This document shows, piece after piece, positions 48,677 to 60,033 of a DNA stretch of 64,000 nucleotides (position 1 is the first letter of the stretch; every line of letters starts with the position of its first letter). The position numbers were made by a program, and so were the translations under genes. The DNA comes from Alphaproteobacteria bacterium (GTDB lineage: Bacteria > Pseudomonadota > Alphaproteobacteria > SMXS01), in assembly GCA_028284945.1 (NCBI GenBank), contig JANQQJ010000033.1, forward strand, positions 62,001-126,000. Direction: 5' to 3'. The notes beneath the pieces are model-generated. The model was not told the DNA's origin and did not search any database. It worked only from the letters and a program-made list of their open reading frames with translations.

Positions 48677-49715
48677 CGCGTTCTGGGATACCTATCTGGG
48701 CATCACGATCGTCCTGATTGCTGAATCGCTGCTGGTGATCCTGCCGGTACTGCTGGCGGTTGCCTATGTGATCTATTTCGACCGGAAAATCTGGGCGGCG
48801 ATGCAGCTTCGCCGTGGTCCCAACGTGGTCGGACCCTGGGGTCTGCTACAAAGTTTTGCGGACGGACTGAAGCTGGTGTTCAAGGAAACGGTCGTGCCTG
48901 CGGGTGCCAGCAAGGGCGTCTTTTTCATTGCACCGATCATCATGTTTGCCCTGGCGATGATGGGTTGGGCGGTTATTCCGTTCGGCGAGATGGCCGGCTT
49001 CCAATTGGTGGCATCGGATATCAATGTCGGGATTCTGTATCTGTTTGCTGTGTCGTCATTGGGCGTTTACGGCATCATCATGTCCGGCTGGGCATCCAAT
49101 TCACGCTATCCGTTCCTCGGTGGTCTACGGTCAGCGGCGCAGATGGTCTCCTACGAGGTCTCAATCGGTTTTGTTCTGATCACCGTGCTGCTCTGCGTCG
49201 GTTCCTTGAACCTGACAGACGTGGTGGAGGCGCAGCGGACTGTCTGGTTCGCCCTGCCGCTGTTCCCGATGTTCGTGATTTTCTTCATCTCGGCATTGGC
49301 TGAAACCAACCGCCCGCCATTCGACCTTCCCGAGGCCGAAGCAGAGCTGGTGGCGGGTTACCAGGTTGAGTATTCGTCGATGACCTTTGCCATGTTTTGG
49401 CTGGGCGAATACGCCAACATCCTGCTGATGTGTGCGATGACCACTCTGCTGTTCTTTGGCGGATGGCTGCCGCCCTTCCAGTTCGTGCCGGTCGTTGGCG
49501 ACATTATGGCGATGGTACCAGGCCCGATCTGGTTCATCGCCAAGATTCTGTTCTTCTTCTTCATCTTTGCATGGGTCAAAGCGAGCGTGCCACGCTACCG
49601 CTACGATCAGCTGATGCGACTGGGCTGGAAGGTGTTCTTGCCGCTGTCGCTGGCTGCTGTCATCGTGGTGGCGGGTGTTCTCGTCGGCTTTGACCTGCTG
49701 CCGGACAAGGCCTAG
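48669..49715 (+). CDS. nuoH: NADH-quinone oxidoreductase subunit H
   Basis: ND1-type membrane subunit of 348 residues and about eight transmembrane helices, forming the quinone tunnel entrance. Signatures include [34 protein letters not shown] and [21 protein letters not shown] start it at the ATG at 48669; the longer frame lies inside nuoG. Confidence 0.98.
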   Translation: MDSAFWDTYLGITIVLIAESLLVILPVLLAVAYVIYFDRKIWAAMQLRRGPNVVGPWGLLQSFADGLKLVFKETVVPAGASKGVFFIAPIIMFALAMMGWAVIPFGEMAGFQLVASDINVGILYLFAVSSLGVYGIIMSGWASNSRYPFLGGLRSAAQMVSYEVSIGFVLITVLLCVGSLNLTDVVEAQRTVWFALPLFPMFVIFFISALAETNRPPFDLPEAEAELVAGYQVEYSSMTFAMFWLGEYANILLMCAMTTLLFFGGWLPPFQFVPVVGDIMAMVPGPIWFIAKILFFFFIFAWVKASVPRYRYDQLMRLGWKVFLPLSLAAVIVVAGVLVGFDLLPDKA

Positions 49716-49724
49716 GAGCGCGCT

Positions 49725-50213
49725 ATGGCCAGCATCACACAAGCTGCGAAATCAGTCCTCCTGCTGGAGTTCCTGCAGGCCATGTGGTTGACGATGAAAT
49801 ACTTCTTCAAGCCCAAGCACACGGTCAACTACCCCTATGAAAAGGGTCCGCTGAGCCCGCGTTTCCGAGGCGAACACGCGCTGCGCCGCTATCCCAATGG
49901 CGAAGAGCGCTGCATCGCCTGTAAGCTCTGCGAAGCAATTTGCCCGGCGCAGGCGATCACGATTGAAGCCGAACCGCGTGATGACGGCTCACGGCGCACG
50001 ACCCGCTACGACATCGACATGGTGAAATGCATCTATTGCGGTTTCTGTCAGGAAGCCTGCCCGGTGGATGCCATCGTGGAAGGCCCGAATTTCGAATTCG
50101 CAACCGAAACCCGTGAAGAGCTCTACTACAACAAGGACCGACTGTTGGCGAATGGTGACCGCTGGGAGCGCGAAATCGCCGCGAACCTTGCCGCCGACGC
50201 CCCCTACCGATAA
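49725..50213 (+). CDS. nuoI: NADH-quinone oxidoreductase subunit I
   Basis: TYKY-type subunit of 162 residues with two 4Fe-4S clusters (N6a, N6b): [16 protein letters not shown] and [16 protein letters not shown]. It sits at the joint of peripheral and membrane arms. An AGGAG site precedes the ATG. Confidence 0.98.
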   Translation: MASITQAAKSVLLLEFLQAMWLTMKYFFKPKHTVNYPYEKGPLSPRFRGEHALRRYPNGEERCIACKLCEAICPAQAITIEAEPRDDGSRRTTRYDIDMVKCIYCGFCQEACPVDAIVEGPNFEFATETREELYYNKDRLLANGDRWEREIAANLAADAPYR

Positions 50214-50253
50214 GACCCCGCCCAACGAGGCCACACTCAGGAAACGCCCTTAG

Positions 50254-50868
50254 ATGATCATACAAACGATCATGTTTTACGCATTTGCGGCTGTCACCAT
50301 TGCGTCGGCATTTATGGTGATTTCCAGCCGTAACCCGGTGCACTCGGTGCTGTTCCTTATCCTGTGCTTTTTCAATGCCGCAGGCCTGTTTGTACTGATC
50401 GGGGCCGAGTTCCTAGCGATGATCATGGTCATCGTCTATGTCGGCGCCGTCGCGGTGCTGTTCCTGTTTGTCGTCATGATGCTGGACATCAACTTTGTCG
50501 AGCTGAGGCAGGGATTCCTGCAATATCTGCCCATTGGCGGCGTGGTTGGGCTCGTTCTGCTGATCGAGCTTGTGGCGATTCTTGGCGTTTGGACGGTGGG
50601 GCCCGAGGCGATGACGCCCTACGCCGAACCCAATACGACACTAGGCGCGGCAACGAATACCGAGGCCCTGGGCGCGCTGATCTATACGAAATATGTCTAC
50701 GCGTTCCAGGCGGCGGGCATGATCTTGCTGGTGGCGATGATTGGCGCCATCGTGCTGACGCACCGATCGCGTCCGGGCGTCAAAAAACAGAATATCGGTG
50801 ATCAGGTGGCCCGCGATCCGGCAACCACCATCGAAGTGCGCAAAGTGCCGCCAGGGCAGGGGATCTGA
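50254..50868 (+). CDS. nuoJ: NADH-quinone oxidoreductase subunit J
   Basis: ND6-type membrane subunit of 204 residues with five predicted transmembrane segments and the conserved helix segment [27 protein letters not shown]. The hydrophilic C terminus is ~45 residues. Confidence 0.97.
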   Translation: MIIQTIMFYAFAAVTIASAFMVISSRNPVHSVLFLILCFFNAAGLFVLIGAEFLAMIMVIVYVGAVAVLFLFVVMMLDINFVELRQGFLQYLPIGGVVGLVLLIELVAILGVWTVGPEAMTPYAEPNTTLGAATNTEALGALIYTKYVYAFQAAGMILLVAMIGAIVLTHRSRPGVKKQNIGDQVARDPATTIEVRKVPPGQGI

Positions 50869-50875
50869 CGCCATC

Positions 50876-51187
50876 ATGATGGAAATCGGTCTCTCACATT
50901 ATCTGGTTGTCGCCGCCATGCTGTTTACCATCGGCGTGTTCGGCATCTTTTTGAACCGGAAGAACGTCATCATCATCCTGATGTCAGTCGAGCTGATGCT
51001 GCTGGCGGTGAATATCAATCTGGTGGCGTTCTCGGCCTTCCTGCATGACCTGACCGGGCAAATCTTTGCGATGTTTGTCTTGACCGTCGCCGCTGCTGAA
51101 GCCGCGATCGGGCTGGCCATTCTAGTGATCTATTTCCGTAACCGCGGCACGATTGCCGTTGAAGATGTCAGCCGGTTGAGGGGTTAA
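50876..51187 (+). CDS. nuoK: NADH-quinone oxidoreductase subunit K
   Basis: ND4L-type subunit, 103 residues, three transmembrane helices with the buried glutamates used in proton transfer ([10 protein letters not shown] and [13 protein letters not shown]). Two consecutive ATGs exist; I give the first. A longer frame upstream overlaps nuoJ and is not used. Confidence 0.97.
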   Translation: MMEIGLSHYLVVAAMLFTIGVFGIFLNRKNVIIILMSVELMLLAVNINLVAFSAFLHDLTGQIFAMFVLTVAAAEAAIGLAILVIYFRNRGTIAVEDVSRLRG

Positions 51188-51193
51188 GCGGCC

Positions 51194-53146
51194 ATGTATT
51201 CCCTTATCGTCTTCCTGCCGCTGATCGCGGCGATTGCCGCTGGCTTCTTTGGGAACCGCCTGGGTGACCGGGGATCGCAGCTTGTCACCTGTGGCGCCAT
51301 GGTTGTTGCCGCGCTGCTGTCGTGCCTGGCCTTTGTGCAGGTCGCGCTGGGCGGCAACCCGGTTGACGTTCACCTGCTGCACTGGATCGGCTCCGGCACG
51401 TTCGAGGTTAACTGGGCGCTTAAGATTGACACGCTGACCGCCGTGATGCTGGTGGTCGTGAACGGCGTATCGGCCCTCGTTCATATCTATTCCGTCGGCT
51501 ATATGGAGCACGATCCGCACAAGCCGCGCTTCATGGCCTATCTGTCCCTCTTCACCTTTGCCATGTTGATGCTGGTGACGGCCGACAACTTCGTCCAACT
51601 ATTCTTCGGCTGGGAAGGCGTGGGCCTGGCGTCCTATCTGCTGATCGGTTTCTGGTACAAACGTCCGGCCGCCAACGCCGCGGCGATCAAGGCGTTCCTG
51701 GTCAACCGCGTCGGCGACTTTGGTTTTGGCCTCGGTATTTTTGCCATCTACCTGGTGTTCGATTCTGTCAGCTTCGATGTGGTGTTTGCTGCTGCGCCGG
51801 AAATGGTGGGGCAGGCGGTCGAGTTCTTAGGCTATCAGGTTGATGTGCTGACCCTGATCACCATGCTGCTCTTCGTCGGTGCGATGGGTAAGTCAGCACA
51901 GCTTTTCCTGCACACCTGGCTGCCCGACGCGATGGAAGGCCCGACCCCGGTGTCGGCCCTGATCCACGCCGCGACCATGGTGACCGCTGGCGTATTCATG
52001 GTGACGCGCTGTTCGCCGCTGTTCGAGCTGGCGCCGACAACCCTTACAGTCGTGACCGTGATCGGTGCCTCCACGGCGTTCTTCGCCGCCACCATCGGCC
52101 TGGTTCAGAACGACATCAAACGGGTCATCGCCTATTCGACCTGTTCGCAGCTTGGCTACATGTTCTTCGCATTGGGCGTGTCCGCTTATGGCGCAGGCAT
52201 TTTCCACCTGTTCACCCACGCCTTCTTCAAAGCACTGCTGTTCCTGGGGGCCGGTTCCGTCATTCACGGCATGTCTGACGAGCAGGATATGCGCAAAATG
52301 GGCGGGCTTTATCCACACATGAAAAAGACCGCATGGCTGATGTGGATAGGGTCATTATCATTGGCTGGCATTGGTATTCCGGCAGTGTTCGGCCTGTCCG
52401 GATTCTATTCCAAGGACATTGTCCTGGAAGCGGCCTATGCGGCCCATACCGGCGTCGGCCAATACGCCTATTGGATGGGGATTGCGGCAGCCTTCATGAC
52501 TGCGTTCTACTCAGGCCGTCTGTTGTTCATGACCTTCCACGGCAAGAGCCGGGCGGACCAGCACGTGCTGGAACACGCTCATGAATCGCCCAACGTCATG
52601 CTGGTGCCGCTATATGTCTTGGCGATTGGGGCGGTCGTCGCCGGCGCAGTGTTCTATCCCTATTTCGTAGGCCATGATTACGACCAGTTCTGGGGTTCGG
52701 CCCTTTTCCTCGCCGGTGAGACCAACGTCATTGAAGAAGCGCATCATGTCCCGCTTTGGGTGAAGCTGCTTCCCTTGGCGATGGGGATCAGCGGCCTTTT
52801 GCTGTCCTGGTGGTTCTATATCAAGCGGCCGCATCTGCCAGCAGCGCTTGCCCAGAACCAGAGCGCAATCCATGCGTTCCTGATGAACAAATGGTACTTC
52901 GACGAGCTGTACGACACGATCTTCGTGCGCCCGGCCAAATGGCTTGGCTACCAGTTCTGGAAGAAGGGTGACGGCGCCATTATCGACCGGTTTGGACCGG
53001 ATGGTGTTTCTGCGGCTGTCGACTATGTCGCGCGCCGGGTACGCGGCCTGCAAAGCGGTTTCGTTTATCATTACGCGTTTGTGATGCTGGTGGGCGTGGC
53101 GCTCTTCATCACCTGGTACATGGTGCGCGGCGGGGTGGCGCAATGA
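51194..53146 (+). CDS. nuoL: NADH-quinone oxidoreductase subunit L
   Basis: Antiporter-like subunit of 650 residues with ~16 transmembrane segments and the long lateral helix at the C terminus. The Mrp-like core includes [43 protein letters not shown] and [18 protein letters not shown], with the Lys and Glu of the proton path. It overlaps nuoM by 4 bp. Confidence 0.98.
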   Translation: MYSLIVFLPLIAAIAAGFFGNRLGDRGSQLVTCGAMVVAALLSCLAFVQVALGGNPVDVHLLHWIGSGTFEVNWALKIDTLTAVMLVVVNGVSALVHIYSVGYMEHDPHKPRFMAYLSLFTFAMLMLVTADNFVQLFFGWEGVGLASYLLIGFWYKRPAANAAAIKAFLVNRVGDFGFGLGIFAIYLVFDSVSFDVVFAAAPEMVGQAVEFLGYQVDVLTLITMLLFVGAMGKSAQLFLHTWLPDAMEGPTPVSALIHAATMVTAGVFMVTRCSPLFELAPTTLTVVTVIGASTAFFAATIGLVQNDIKRVIAYSTCSQLGYMFFALGVSAYGAGIFHLFTHAFFKALLFLGAGSVIHGMSDEQDMRKMGGLYPHMKKTAWLMWIGSLSLAGIGIPAVFGLSGFYSKDIVLEAAYAAHTGVGQYAYWMGIAAAFMTAFYSGRLLFMTFHGKSRADQHVLEHAHESPNVMLVPLYVLAIGAVVAGAVFYPYFVGHDYDQFWGSALFLAGETNVIEEAHHVPLWVKLLPLAMGISGLLLSWWFYIKRPHLPAALAQNQSAIHAFLMNKWYFDELYDTIFVRPAKWLGYQFWKKGDGAIIDRFGPDGVSAAVDYVARRVRGLQSGFVYHYAFVMLVGVALFITWYMVRGGVAQ

Positions 53147-54687
53147 GTTCCTGGCCGCTGCTGTCCGTTATTACGTTCCTGCCGGCGTTCGGTGCGCTGT
53201 TCGCGTTTCTGGCGCGTGGTGAGATGGCCGATGAGAACATCAAGCGCCTGGCGCTGCTCGTCACCGGTTTGACCTTCTTTCTATCACTGCTGCTCTGGTT
53301 CGGGTTCGATTACGACACGGCGAACTTCCAGTTTGTCGAGGAGTACGCCTGGCTGGGCGGTAACATCAACTATCGGATGGGGATCGACGGCATTTCTCTG
53401 TTGTTCATCATCCTGACCACTTTCTTGATGCCGTTCTGCATTCTAGCGAGCTGGGACGCGATCCAACACCGGGTGCGTGACTATGTCATCGCCTTCCTGC
53501 TGCTGGAGACGCTGATGCTGGGCGTGTTCAGTGCGCTCGATCTGGTGCTGTTCTATCTGTTCTTCGAAGGTGGCCTGATCCCAATGTTCCTGATCATCGG
53601 TGTCTGGGGCGGTGTGCGGCGCAACTACGCGGCCTACAAGTTCTTCCTCTATACGCTCCTGGGGTCCGTACTGATGTTGCTGGCGATGATCGCCATGTAT
53701 CTTGAGGCTGGCACCACCAGCATTCCCTACATGCTTCAGAACAGCGTCTTTGGCGCCGATGTCCAGATGTGGCTCTGGCTGGCGTTCTTTGCCTCATTTG
53801 CGGTGAAGATGCCGATGTGGCCGGTCCATACCTGGCTGCCTGACGCGCACGTGGAAGCACCAACAGCAGGTTCTGTCATACTGGCCGGCGTGCTGTTGAA
53901 GATGGGCGGCTATGGCTTCCTGCGCTTTTCGATCCCGATGTTCCCGGTAGCGAGCGATTATTTCACGCCGCTTGTTCTGGGACTTAGTGCGGTCGCGGTG
54001 ATCTACACATCGCTGGTGGCACTGATGCAGGAGGATATGAAAAAGCTGATCGCTTATTCCTCCGTCGCGCATATGGGCTTCGTGACCATTGGTCTGTTCG
54101 TGTTCAACCAACAGGGCATTGAGGGCGGCATCTTCCAGATGCTCAGCCACGGTATTGTCTCGGGCGCGTTGTTCCTCTGCGTAGGCGTGGTTTACGACCG
54201 TTTGCACACACGTGATATCGATCGCTATGGCGGGTTGGTGAACCGAATGCCCGGCTATGCACTGGTCTTCATGGTTTTCACCATGGCGTCCGTTGGCCTG
54301 CCGGGTACCAGCGGGTTCGTTGGCGAATTCCTGGTGCTGGTCGGTGTATTCCAGGTCAGCACATTGATTGCGGTCTTGGCGGCCACGGGCCTGATCCTGG
54401 GCGCGGCTTATATGCTTTGGCTCTATCGCCGGGTGATCTTTGGAGAACTGACTAAAGACGACCTGAAGGAAATGATGGATCTATCCCGGCGGGAAAAAAT
54501 CATCTTCGCGCCGCTGATCGCTGTTGTGATGTGGATGGGAATCTATCCGTCATCTTTCCTGGATGTGATGCACACATCGGTCGAAAACCTGATTGTCCAG
54601 TATGATACAGCGTTGGCGGCCCATGAACTGCTGGCATCGGCGCCTGTTACTGACGGCCAGACGCCGGATGTCGAGGGAGCGCCCTGA
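53143..54687 (+). CDS. nuoM: NADH-quinone oxidoreductase subunit M
   Basis: ND4-type antiporter-like subunit of 514 residues and about 14 transmembrane segments. It shows [56 protein letters not shown] and [18 protein letters not shown]. It is translationally coupled to nuoL (ATGA). Confidence 0.98.
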   Translation: MSSWPLLSVITFLPAFGALFAFLARGEMADENIKRLALLVTGLTFFLSLLLWFGFDYDTANFQFVEEYAWLGGNINYRMGIDGISLLFIILTTFLMPFCILASWDAIQHRVRDYVIAFLLLETLMLGVFSALDLVLFYLFFEGGLIPMFLIIGVWGGVRRNYAAYKFFLYTLLGSVLMLLAMIAMYLEAGTTSIPYMLQNSVFGADVQMWLWLAFFASFAVKMPMWPVHTWLPDAHVEAPTAGSVILAGVLLKMGGYGFLRFSIPMFPVASDYFTPLVLGLSAVAVIYTSLVALMQEDMKKLIAYSSVAHMGFVTIGLFVFNQQGIEGGIFQMLSHGIVSGALFLCVGVVYDRLHTRDIDRYGGLVNRMPGYALVFMVFTMASVGLPGTSGFVGEFLVLVGVFQVSTLIAVLAATGLILGAAYMLWLYRRVIFGELTKDDLKEMMDLSRREKIIFAPLIAVVMWMGIYPSSFLDVMHTSVENLIVQYDTALAAHELLASAPVTDGQTPDVEGAP

Positions 54688-54689
54688 TC

Positions 54690-56132
54690 ATGGAATTCCT
54701 GTCCTTCTCTCTTGCCCTTCCTGAAATCATGATGGCCGTCGGTTCGATGGTCCTGCTGATGATTGGCGTCTATTCGAAAGGTGATGGGCTCCGGACCGTC
54801 TCGACGCTTTCCGTTGTGCTGCTGTTTGCAACGGCCATTGCTGTTGTCGCGACCCATGGCGGCGCACCGAAAACAAACTTCTCTGGCATGGTGATCGTCG
54901 ATGGGTTCGGCGGCTTCACCAAGGTTCTGATTCTGATTGCGGCCGCCCTTGCCGTTATCGTCTCGGTCGATTTCCTTAGGCGTGAGAACTTGAACCGGTT
55001 CGAGTATCCGATCCTGATCGTGCTGGGCACGCTCGGCATGCTGATGATGGTATCATCGAACGACCTTATCGCGCTCTATCTCGGCATTGAGCTGCAGAGC
55101 CTGTCACTTTATGTGCTGGCAGCGATCAGCCGGGATTCAGCCCGGGCGACGGAAGCAGGCCTCAAATATTTCGTTTTGGGCGCTTTGTCGTCAGGCATGC
55201 TGCTCTATGGCTGCTCGCTAATCTATGGCTATACCGGCGCAACAGGATTCCCGGAAATCGCCGCGGCTGTCGGTGGTGCAGAAGATGTCTCAATTGGCCT
55301 GCTGTTCGGTCTGGTTTTCCTGACCGCCGGGCTGGCGTTCAAAGTGTCCGCCGTGCCGTTCCATATGTGGACGCCAGATGTCTATGAGGGCGCACCGACG
55401 TCGGTCACAGCATTCTTTGCCGTGGCCCCGAAGATTGCCGCGATGGCGCTTTTCGTCCGGGCCATGTTCGATCAGTTCCCGGATATTGTCGGCCAGTGGC
55501 AGCAGATCGTTATTTTTCTGTCGATCGCGTCGATGGGCTTCGGGGCGTTCTTCGCGCTCGTCCAGACCAATATCAAACGGCTGATGGCCTATAGCTCGAT
55601 CGGTCACGTCGGGTTCGCGCTGGTCGGCCTGGCCGCGGGTACGGAACAGGGCGTGGAATCGATCCTGATCTACCTGACGATCTATCTGATCATGAATGTC
55701 GGGGCCTTTGCGTTGATCCTGTCGATGCGGCGCGGTGAGGGCACCACAGAAGACATTGCCGATCTTGCCGGTCTGTCGCGCACCCGACCCGGGATGGCCG
55801 CCGCACTGGCTGTCTTCATGTTCTCGCTGGCCGGGATTCCGCCGCTCGCCGGGTTCTTCGGCAAGTTCTATGTGTTCGTTGCCGCAATCGACGCCGGGCT
55901 GATTGCGCTTTCGGTCATCGGCGTACTGACCAGCGTTGTCGGTGCCTACTACTATCTGCGCATCGTCAAGCTGATGTATTTTGATGAAGCATCCGGTGAC
56001 GCCGACGTCGATCCCAGCCGTGGTGTCGTGATCGTCGCCTCCGGCTCAGCCATTGCAACCGTTGGATTCGTCGTCTTCGCCAACCCGATCATCCGCGCAG
56101 CCGAGCAGGCGGCGAGCTCACTGTTCTTATAG
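54690..56132 (+). CDS. nuoN: NADH-quinone oxidoreductase subunit N
   Basis: ND2-type antiporter-like subunit of 480 residues with about 14 transmembrane segments. Signatures are YLGIELQSLSLYVLAAISRD, FHMWTPDVYEGAPTSVTAFFAVAPK and QTNIKRLMAYSSIGHVGF. It is the last complex I gene, followed after 9 bp by birA. Confidence 0.98.
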   Translation: MEFLSFSLALPEIMMAVGSMVLLMIGVYSKGDGLRTVSTLSVVLLFATAIAVVATHGGAPKTNFSGMVIVDGFGGFTKVLILIAAALAVIVSVDFLRRENLNRFEYPILIVLGTLGMLMMVSSNDLIALYLGIELQSLSLYVLAAISRDSARATEAGLKYFVLGALSSGMLLYGCSLIYGYTGATGFPEIAAAVGGAEDVSIGLLFGLVFLTAGLAFKVSAVPFHMWTPDVYEGAPTSVTAFFAVAPKIAAMALFVRAMFDQFPDIVGQWQQIVIFLSIASMGFGAFFALVQTNIKRLMAYSSIGHVGFALVGLAAGTEQGVESILIYLTIYLIMNVGAFALILSMRRGEGTTEDIADLAGLSRTRPGMAAALAVFMFSLAGIPPLAGFFGKFYVFVAAIDAGLIALSVIGVLTSVVGAYYYLRIVKLMYFDEASGDADVDPSRGVVIVASGSAIATVGFVVFANPIIRAAEQAASSLFL

Positions 56133-56141
56133 GAGCTTCGT

Positions 56142-56885
56142 TTGCCGACATTGCCACCCGGCTACCGGCTGATCGCGCTCGAGACCATCGACAGCACGAA
56201 TGAAGAAGCGAAGCGTTCAGGGCAGGGCGCGGATCGCACGGTTATCTGGGCTAAACAGCAGACCGCGGGCCGGGGCCGCAGGGGCCGGTCGTGGATGTCG
56301 CTCCCTGGCAATCTGTTTGCTTCGATTGTTGTAAAGCCCGATTGCCCCATTGCCGAAGCGGCGCAACTTTCATTTGTTGCCGCGCTGGCCGTCGCAGATG
56401 TTCTGGCTGATATCGGGTTGAACGATCGAATAACGCTGAAATGGCCCAATGATGTATTGGTCGACGGTGCCAAGATCAGCGGTATCTTGCTGGAGGCGAC
56501 CTCATCAGGGGCAGAGATCGACACGGTCATTATTGGCATCGGCATCAATCTGGCGGGACACCCGGACGATACGCCTTATCCGGCCACGGATGCGCTCGCA
56601 GCGGCTGGTGAAACTGCCCGGCCTGATACCGTCCTGGAGCGGCTGATTGCTGCATTCGATCAGCGTTACGGCACGTGGAAGGCCCGCGGATTTGACGTGA
56701 CCCGGCAGGATTGGCTCGACCGGGCACACGGACGGGGCGGTCCAATTCGGGTTCAACTGGACAGTGAAGCACTTGACGGCCGGTTTGCCGACCTCGATAG
56801 AAGTGGCGCGCTGGTGGTAGAACTGCCTGACGGGTCGATTCGCAACGTTACAGCCGGTGACGTGAACTTTCCGAAAGAGGATTAA
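56142..56885 (+). CDS. birA: Biotin-[acetyl-CoA-carboxylase] ligase
   Basis: Biotin protein ligase of 247 residues, class I (no N-terminal DNA-binding domain, so not a repressor). The biotinyl-AMP site GRGRRGRSWMS and the segment KWPNDVLVDGAKISGILLE are intact. The start is TTG with AGGAG six bases upstream. It is cotranscribed with nuoN and coaX, a common alphaproteobacterial arrangement. Confidence 0.95.
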   Translation: MPTLPPGYRLIALETIDSTNEEAKRSGQGADRTVIWAKQQTAGRGRRGRSWMSLPGNLFASIVVKPDCPIAEAAQLSFVAALAVADVLADIGLNDRITLKWPNDVLVDGAKISGILLEATSSGAEIDTVIIGIGINLAGHPDDTPYPATDALAAAGETARPDTVLERLIAAFDQRYGTWKARGFDVTRQDWLDRAHGRGGPIRVQLDSEALDGRFADLDRSGALVVELPDGSIRNVTAGDVNFPKED

Positions 56886-56890
56886 CAGTC

Positions 56891-57661
56891 GTGCTCTTGG
56901 CTATCGATGCAGGCAACACCAATGTGGTCTTCGCTATTTTCGAGCGCGGGTCACGCAAATTGCTGGGTGAATGGCGCGTTTCGACCAAGCGCGACAGAAC
57001 GGCTGATGAATATTTCGTCTGGTTGGAAACCCTGATCGAACGCGAAGGAATCAACGAGACCGGGATTGAGGGTGCGATCATCTCTACGGTGGTGCCACAG
57101 CTTTTATTCAACCTGAAGACACTGTGTTCCCGCTACTTCAAATGCGTGCCCATGATCGTTGGCGAAGACCCCCTCGACTATGGAATTGAGGTCAAGGCGA
57201 AGGGCGCTGGCGCTGACAGGGTGTTGAATGCGGTTTCCGCGCATAAATCCTATGGCGGCGCGCTGATTGTGATCGATTTCGGGACTGCGACGACATTCGA
57301 CGTAGTCGCCGAAGACGGCGCGTTGCTGGGCTGCGTCATTTGTCCCGGCGTCAATCTGTCACTCGAGGCGCTGCACATGGCAGCCGCCAAACTGCCCGAT
57401 GTGCCGGTCAACCGGCCGGACAAGGTGATCGGCACGGCCACCGTGCCGGCGATGCAGTCCGGGGTCTATTGGGGTTACGTTGGCATGATCGAGGGGCTGG
57501 TCGCCCGCATCAGAGCCGAATATGGTGGCGACATGACCGTGGTCTCCACCGGCGGTTTGGCGCCGCTTTTTGCCGATGCCACTGACGCGATCGATCACGT
57601 CGATCATGATCTCACCGTCCGCGGGCTTATCGAAATCTATCTCAGGAACAGCGCCGCGTGA
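56891..57661 (+). CDS. coaX: Type III pantothenate kinase
   Basis: CoaX of 256 residues, the ASKHA-fold kinase that phosphorylates pantothenate in CoA synthesis. The opening LLAIDAGNTNVVFAIFERG, GADRVLNAVSAH and VIDFGTATTFDVV are diagnostic. The start is GTG. Its TGA overlaps the rnj GTG. Confidence 0.96.
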   Translation: MLLAIDAGNTNVVFAIFERGSRKLLGEWRVSTKRDRTADEYFVWLETLIEREGINETGIEGAIISTVVPQLLFNLKTLCSRYFKCVPMIVGEDPLDYGIEVKAKGAGADRVLNAVSAHKSYGGALIVIDFGTATTFDVVAEDGALLGCVICPGVNLSLEALHMAAAKLPDVPVNRPDKVIGTATVPAMQSGVYWGYVGMIEGLVARIRAEYGGDMTVVSTGGLAPLFADATDAIDHVDHDLTVRGLIEIYLRNSAA

Positions 57662-59313
57662 GCACGTCTGAGGAATTATACTTCCTGCCCCTGGGCGGGG
57701 CGGGCGAGATCGGCATGAACCTGAACCTGTTCGGCTATGGCGATCAGTGGATCATGGTCGATCTGGGCGTGATGTTCGGCGAACCGGGACTGCCCGGCAT
57801 CGACATCGTGATGCCTGATCCGTCCTTTATCGTCGAACGCAAGGATAAGCTGCTGGGCATTGTGCTGACGCACGCGCATGAAGATCACTTTGGTGCCGTG
57901 CATCACCTTTGGCCGCAGCTTGAATGCCCGGTCTATGCCACACCGTTTACGGCCGAGTTGTTGCGGATGAAACTTGCCGAAGCGGGCTTGGACGATATCG
58001 TCCCGGTCGAGGAAGTGCCACTGGGCGGACGAGTTCGTCTTGGTCCATTCGAGATCGACTACATCACGCTGACCCATTCCATCGCCGAACCCAACGCCTT
58101 GGCGATTCGCACGCCATTAGGCACGGTATTTCACACCGGGGATTGGAAAATAGACCCGGACCCGGTTGTCGGCGACAAGACCGATGAAGCCGCGCTCACC
58201 GCCTTGGGTGAAGAAGGCGTGTTGGCGATGATTTGTGATTCGACCAATGTGTTCAACGCGCATGCCAGCGGGTCGGAGGCGACCGTCCGGGAAAACCTGA
58301 TCAAACTGATCGGAACGCTGGATGGCCGTGTCGCGGTAACCGCTTTCGCTTCCAACATTGCGCGGATTCATAGCCTGGCTGAGGCCGCCGCTGCCAATGG
58401 CCGTCACGCCGTCCTTGTCGGCCGCTCGATGATCCGCAATGTCGGCGTCGCGAAGGCAACAGGGTATCTGCAAGATCTGCCGCCCTTTGTCAGCGAGCAA
58501 GAGGCGGGTTTTTTGCCGCCTGACAAGGTGATGTTCATCTGCACCGGTAGCCAGGGGGAACCACGCGGCGCGATGGCGCGGATCGCTTCCGGCGGTCACA
58601 ATCACGTCCAGTTAAGCCGTGGCGATACGGTGATCTTCTCGTCGAAGATCATTCCCGGTAACGAGCTTTCCCTGTCGGCGCTGCACAATGCACTGGCGGA
58701 ACAGGGGATCCATGTAATCACCGAAAAAGATGAGTTTGTTCACGTCTCGGGCCATCCTGGCCGTAGCGAACTAACCCAGATGTATCAGTGGATCAGGCCG
58801 CAGATCGCGGTGCCGGTGCATGGCGAGCCGCGCCACCTTTTCGAGCATGGGGCGCTGGCAGAAGAACTGCAAGTGCCGCAGACGGTGGTACCCCGCAACG
58901 GAACCCTTGTCCGCCTGGCGCCCGGCCCGGCTGAGATCGTCGAGACTGTCCGTACCGGGCGCATGGTGCTGGATGGCGACATGATCGTCCCGCATGATGG
59001 CGAATCGATCGTCGAGCGACGGCGCGGCATGTATAACGGCCATCTTGTCGTCAGCTTAGCATTGGAAGAGGACGGCGAGCTGGCGTCGGCGCCTGGATTG
59101 ACTCTGTTTGGCGTGCCGAGAAATGCTGAAATAGAGAAAAGGATCGGTGCGGCCGTCGAACTGGCTCTCGACAAGCTTTCTGCGAAAGCCATGAAAGACG
59201 AGGACGTTGTGTATGAAACAGCGCGGATCGCCGCCCGCCGGGCCTGCCGCGAGCTGACCGGTAAGCGGGCGCAGACGGATGTTCAGATTCTCCGATTGCC
59301 CGCCTTCGAGTAA
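57658..59313 (+). CDS. rnj: Ribonuclease J
   Basis: Metallo-beta-lactamase-fold exo/endoribonuclease of 551 residues. The zinc motif THAHEDHFGAVHHL, the distal HTGDWKIDPDP, the beta-CASP motif region SGHPGRSELTQMYQWIRPQ and VPVHGEPRHL are intact. It takes part in 5'-to-3' RNA turnover and rRNA maturation in alphaproteobacteria. The start is GTG, overlapping coaX. Confidence 0.95.
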   Translation: MSTSEELYFLPLGGAGEIGMNLNLFGYGDQWIMVDLGVMFGEPGLPGIDIVMPDPSFIVERKDKLLGIVLTHAHEDHFGAVHHLWPQLECPVYATPFTAELLRMKLAEAGLDDIVPVEEVPLGGRVRLGPFEIDYITLTHSIAEPNALAIRTPLGTVFHTGDWKIDPDPVVGDKTDEAALTALGEEGVLAMICDSTNVFNAHASGSEATVRENLIKLIGTLDGRVAVTAFASNIARIHSLAEAAAANGRHAVLVGRSMIRNVGVAKATGYLQDLPPFVSEQEAGFLPPDKVMFICTGSQGEPRGAMARIASGGHNHVQLSRGDTVIFSSKIIPGNELSLSALHNALAEQGIHVITEKDEFVHVSGHPGRSELTQMYQWIRPQIAVPVHGEPRHLFEHGALAEELQVPQTVVPRNGTLVRLAPGPAEIVETVRTGRMVLDGDMIVPHDGESIVERRRGMYNGHLVVSLALEEDGELASAPGLTLFGVPRNAEIEKRIGAAVELALDKLSAKAMKDEDVVYETARIAARRACRELTGKRAQTDVQILRLPAFE

Positions 59314-59354
59314 GCGCCTACATAAGGCGCCATCAGGAATTTAAGGAGACTGTC

Positions 59355-59759
59355 ATGATCGGCCGTTTGAACCATGTAGCCATTGCTGTCCACGATCTAG
59401 AGGCCGCGGCCTCTGTTTATCGCGACACCTTGGGCGCTGACGTGTCCGACCCCATCGACATGCCCGATCATGGGGTAACGACGGTGTTTGTGGAACTGCC
59501 CAACACCAAGATCGAGCTGCTGCGCCCGCTGGGCGAGGCCTCGCCGATTGCGAAGTTCCTTGAGCGCAACAAATCCGGCGGCATGCACCATGTCTGTTAT
59601 GAGGTGGAGGATATTCTGTCGGCGCGTGACAAGCTGAAGGAAGAAGGCGCCACCGTGCTGGGCGACGGCGAGCCCAAGATCGGTGCGCATGGCAAGCCGG
59701 TCCTGTTCCTATCGCCGAAGGATTTCTGCGGCACCCTGGTCGAGATCGAGCAGGTCTGA
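59355..59759 (+). CDS. mce: Methylmalonyl-CoA epimerase
   Basis: VOC-fold epimerase of 134 residues interconverting (2S)- and (2R)-methylmalonyl-CoA in propionate metabolism. Metal ligands are visible in GRLNHVAIAVHDLE, in SGGMHHVCYEVEDI and in the C-terminal LVEIEQ. An AAGGAGA site precedes the ATG. It is conserved between rnj and the DUF1467 gene. Confidence 0.94.
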   Translation: MIGRLNHVAIAVHDLEAAASVYRDTLGADVSDPIDMPDHGVTTVFVELPNTKIELLRPLGEASPIAKFLERNKSGGMHHVCYEVEDILSARDKLKEEGATVLGDGEPKIGAHGKPVLFLSPKDFCGTLVEIEQV

Positions 59760-59766
59760 CGCGCCG

Positions 59767-60033
59767 ATGACCATCTTCACCAGCATCATGGTCTATGTGA
59801 TCATCTGGTGGCTGGTGTTCTTTATGTTGCTGCCGGTCGGCGTGAAAACGCACCCGGAGCTGGGAGAAGAGGTCGAGCAGGGCAACGCAACCAGTGCACC
59901 GGCCAACCCCAACCTCAAATGGAAACTGATCGCAGCGACACTGATCGCTGCTGTTTTGTTCGGCCTCTATTACTGGCTTCAGGGGTCCGGCTTGATCACG
60001 TTGCGGCCCGACTTTCAGGCCGAGGGCGCCTAA
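59767..60033 (+). CDS. DUF1467 family membrane protein
   Basis: Protein of 88 residues with two transmembrane segments (about 5-25 and 58-78), opening MTIFTSIMVYVIIWWLVFFMLLPVGV, typical of DUF1467. Its function is unknown. It usually lies between mce and proS in alphaproteobacteria. I start it at 59767, after mce; the longer frame is inside mce. It overlaps the convergent sulfotransferase by 4 bp. Confidence 0.9.
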   Translation: MTIFTSIMVYVIIWWLVFFMLLPVGVKTHPELGEEVEQGNATSAPANPNLKWKLIAATLIAAVLFGLYYWLQGSGLITLRPDFQAEGA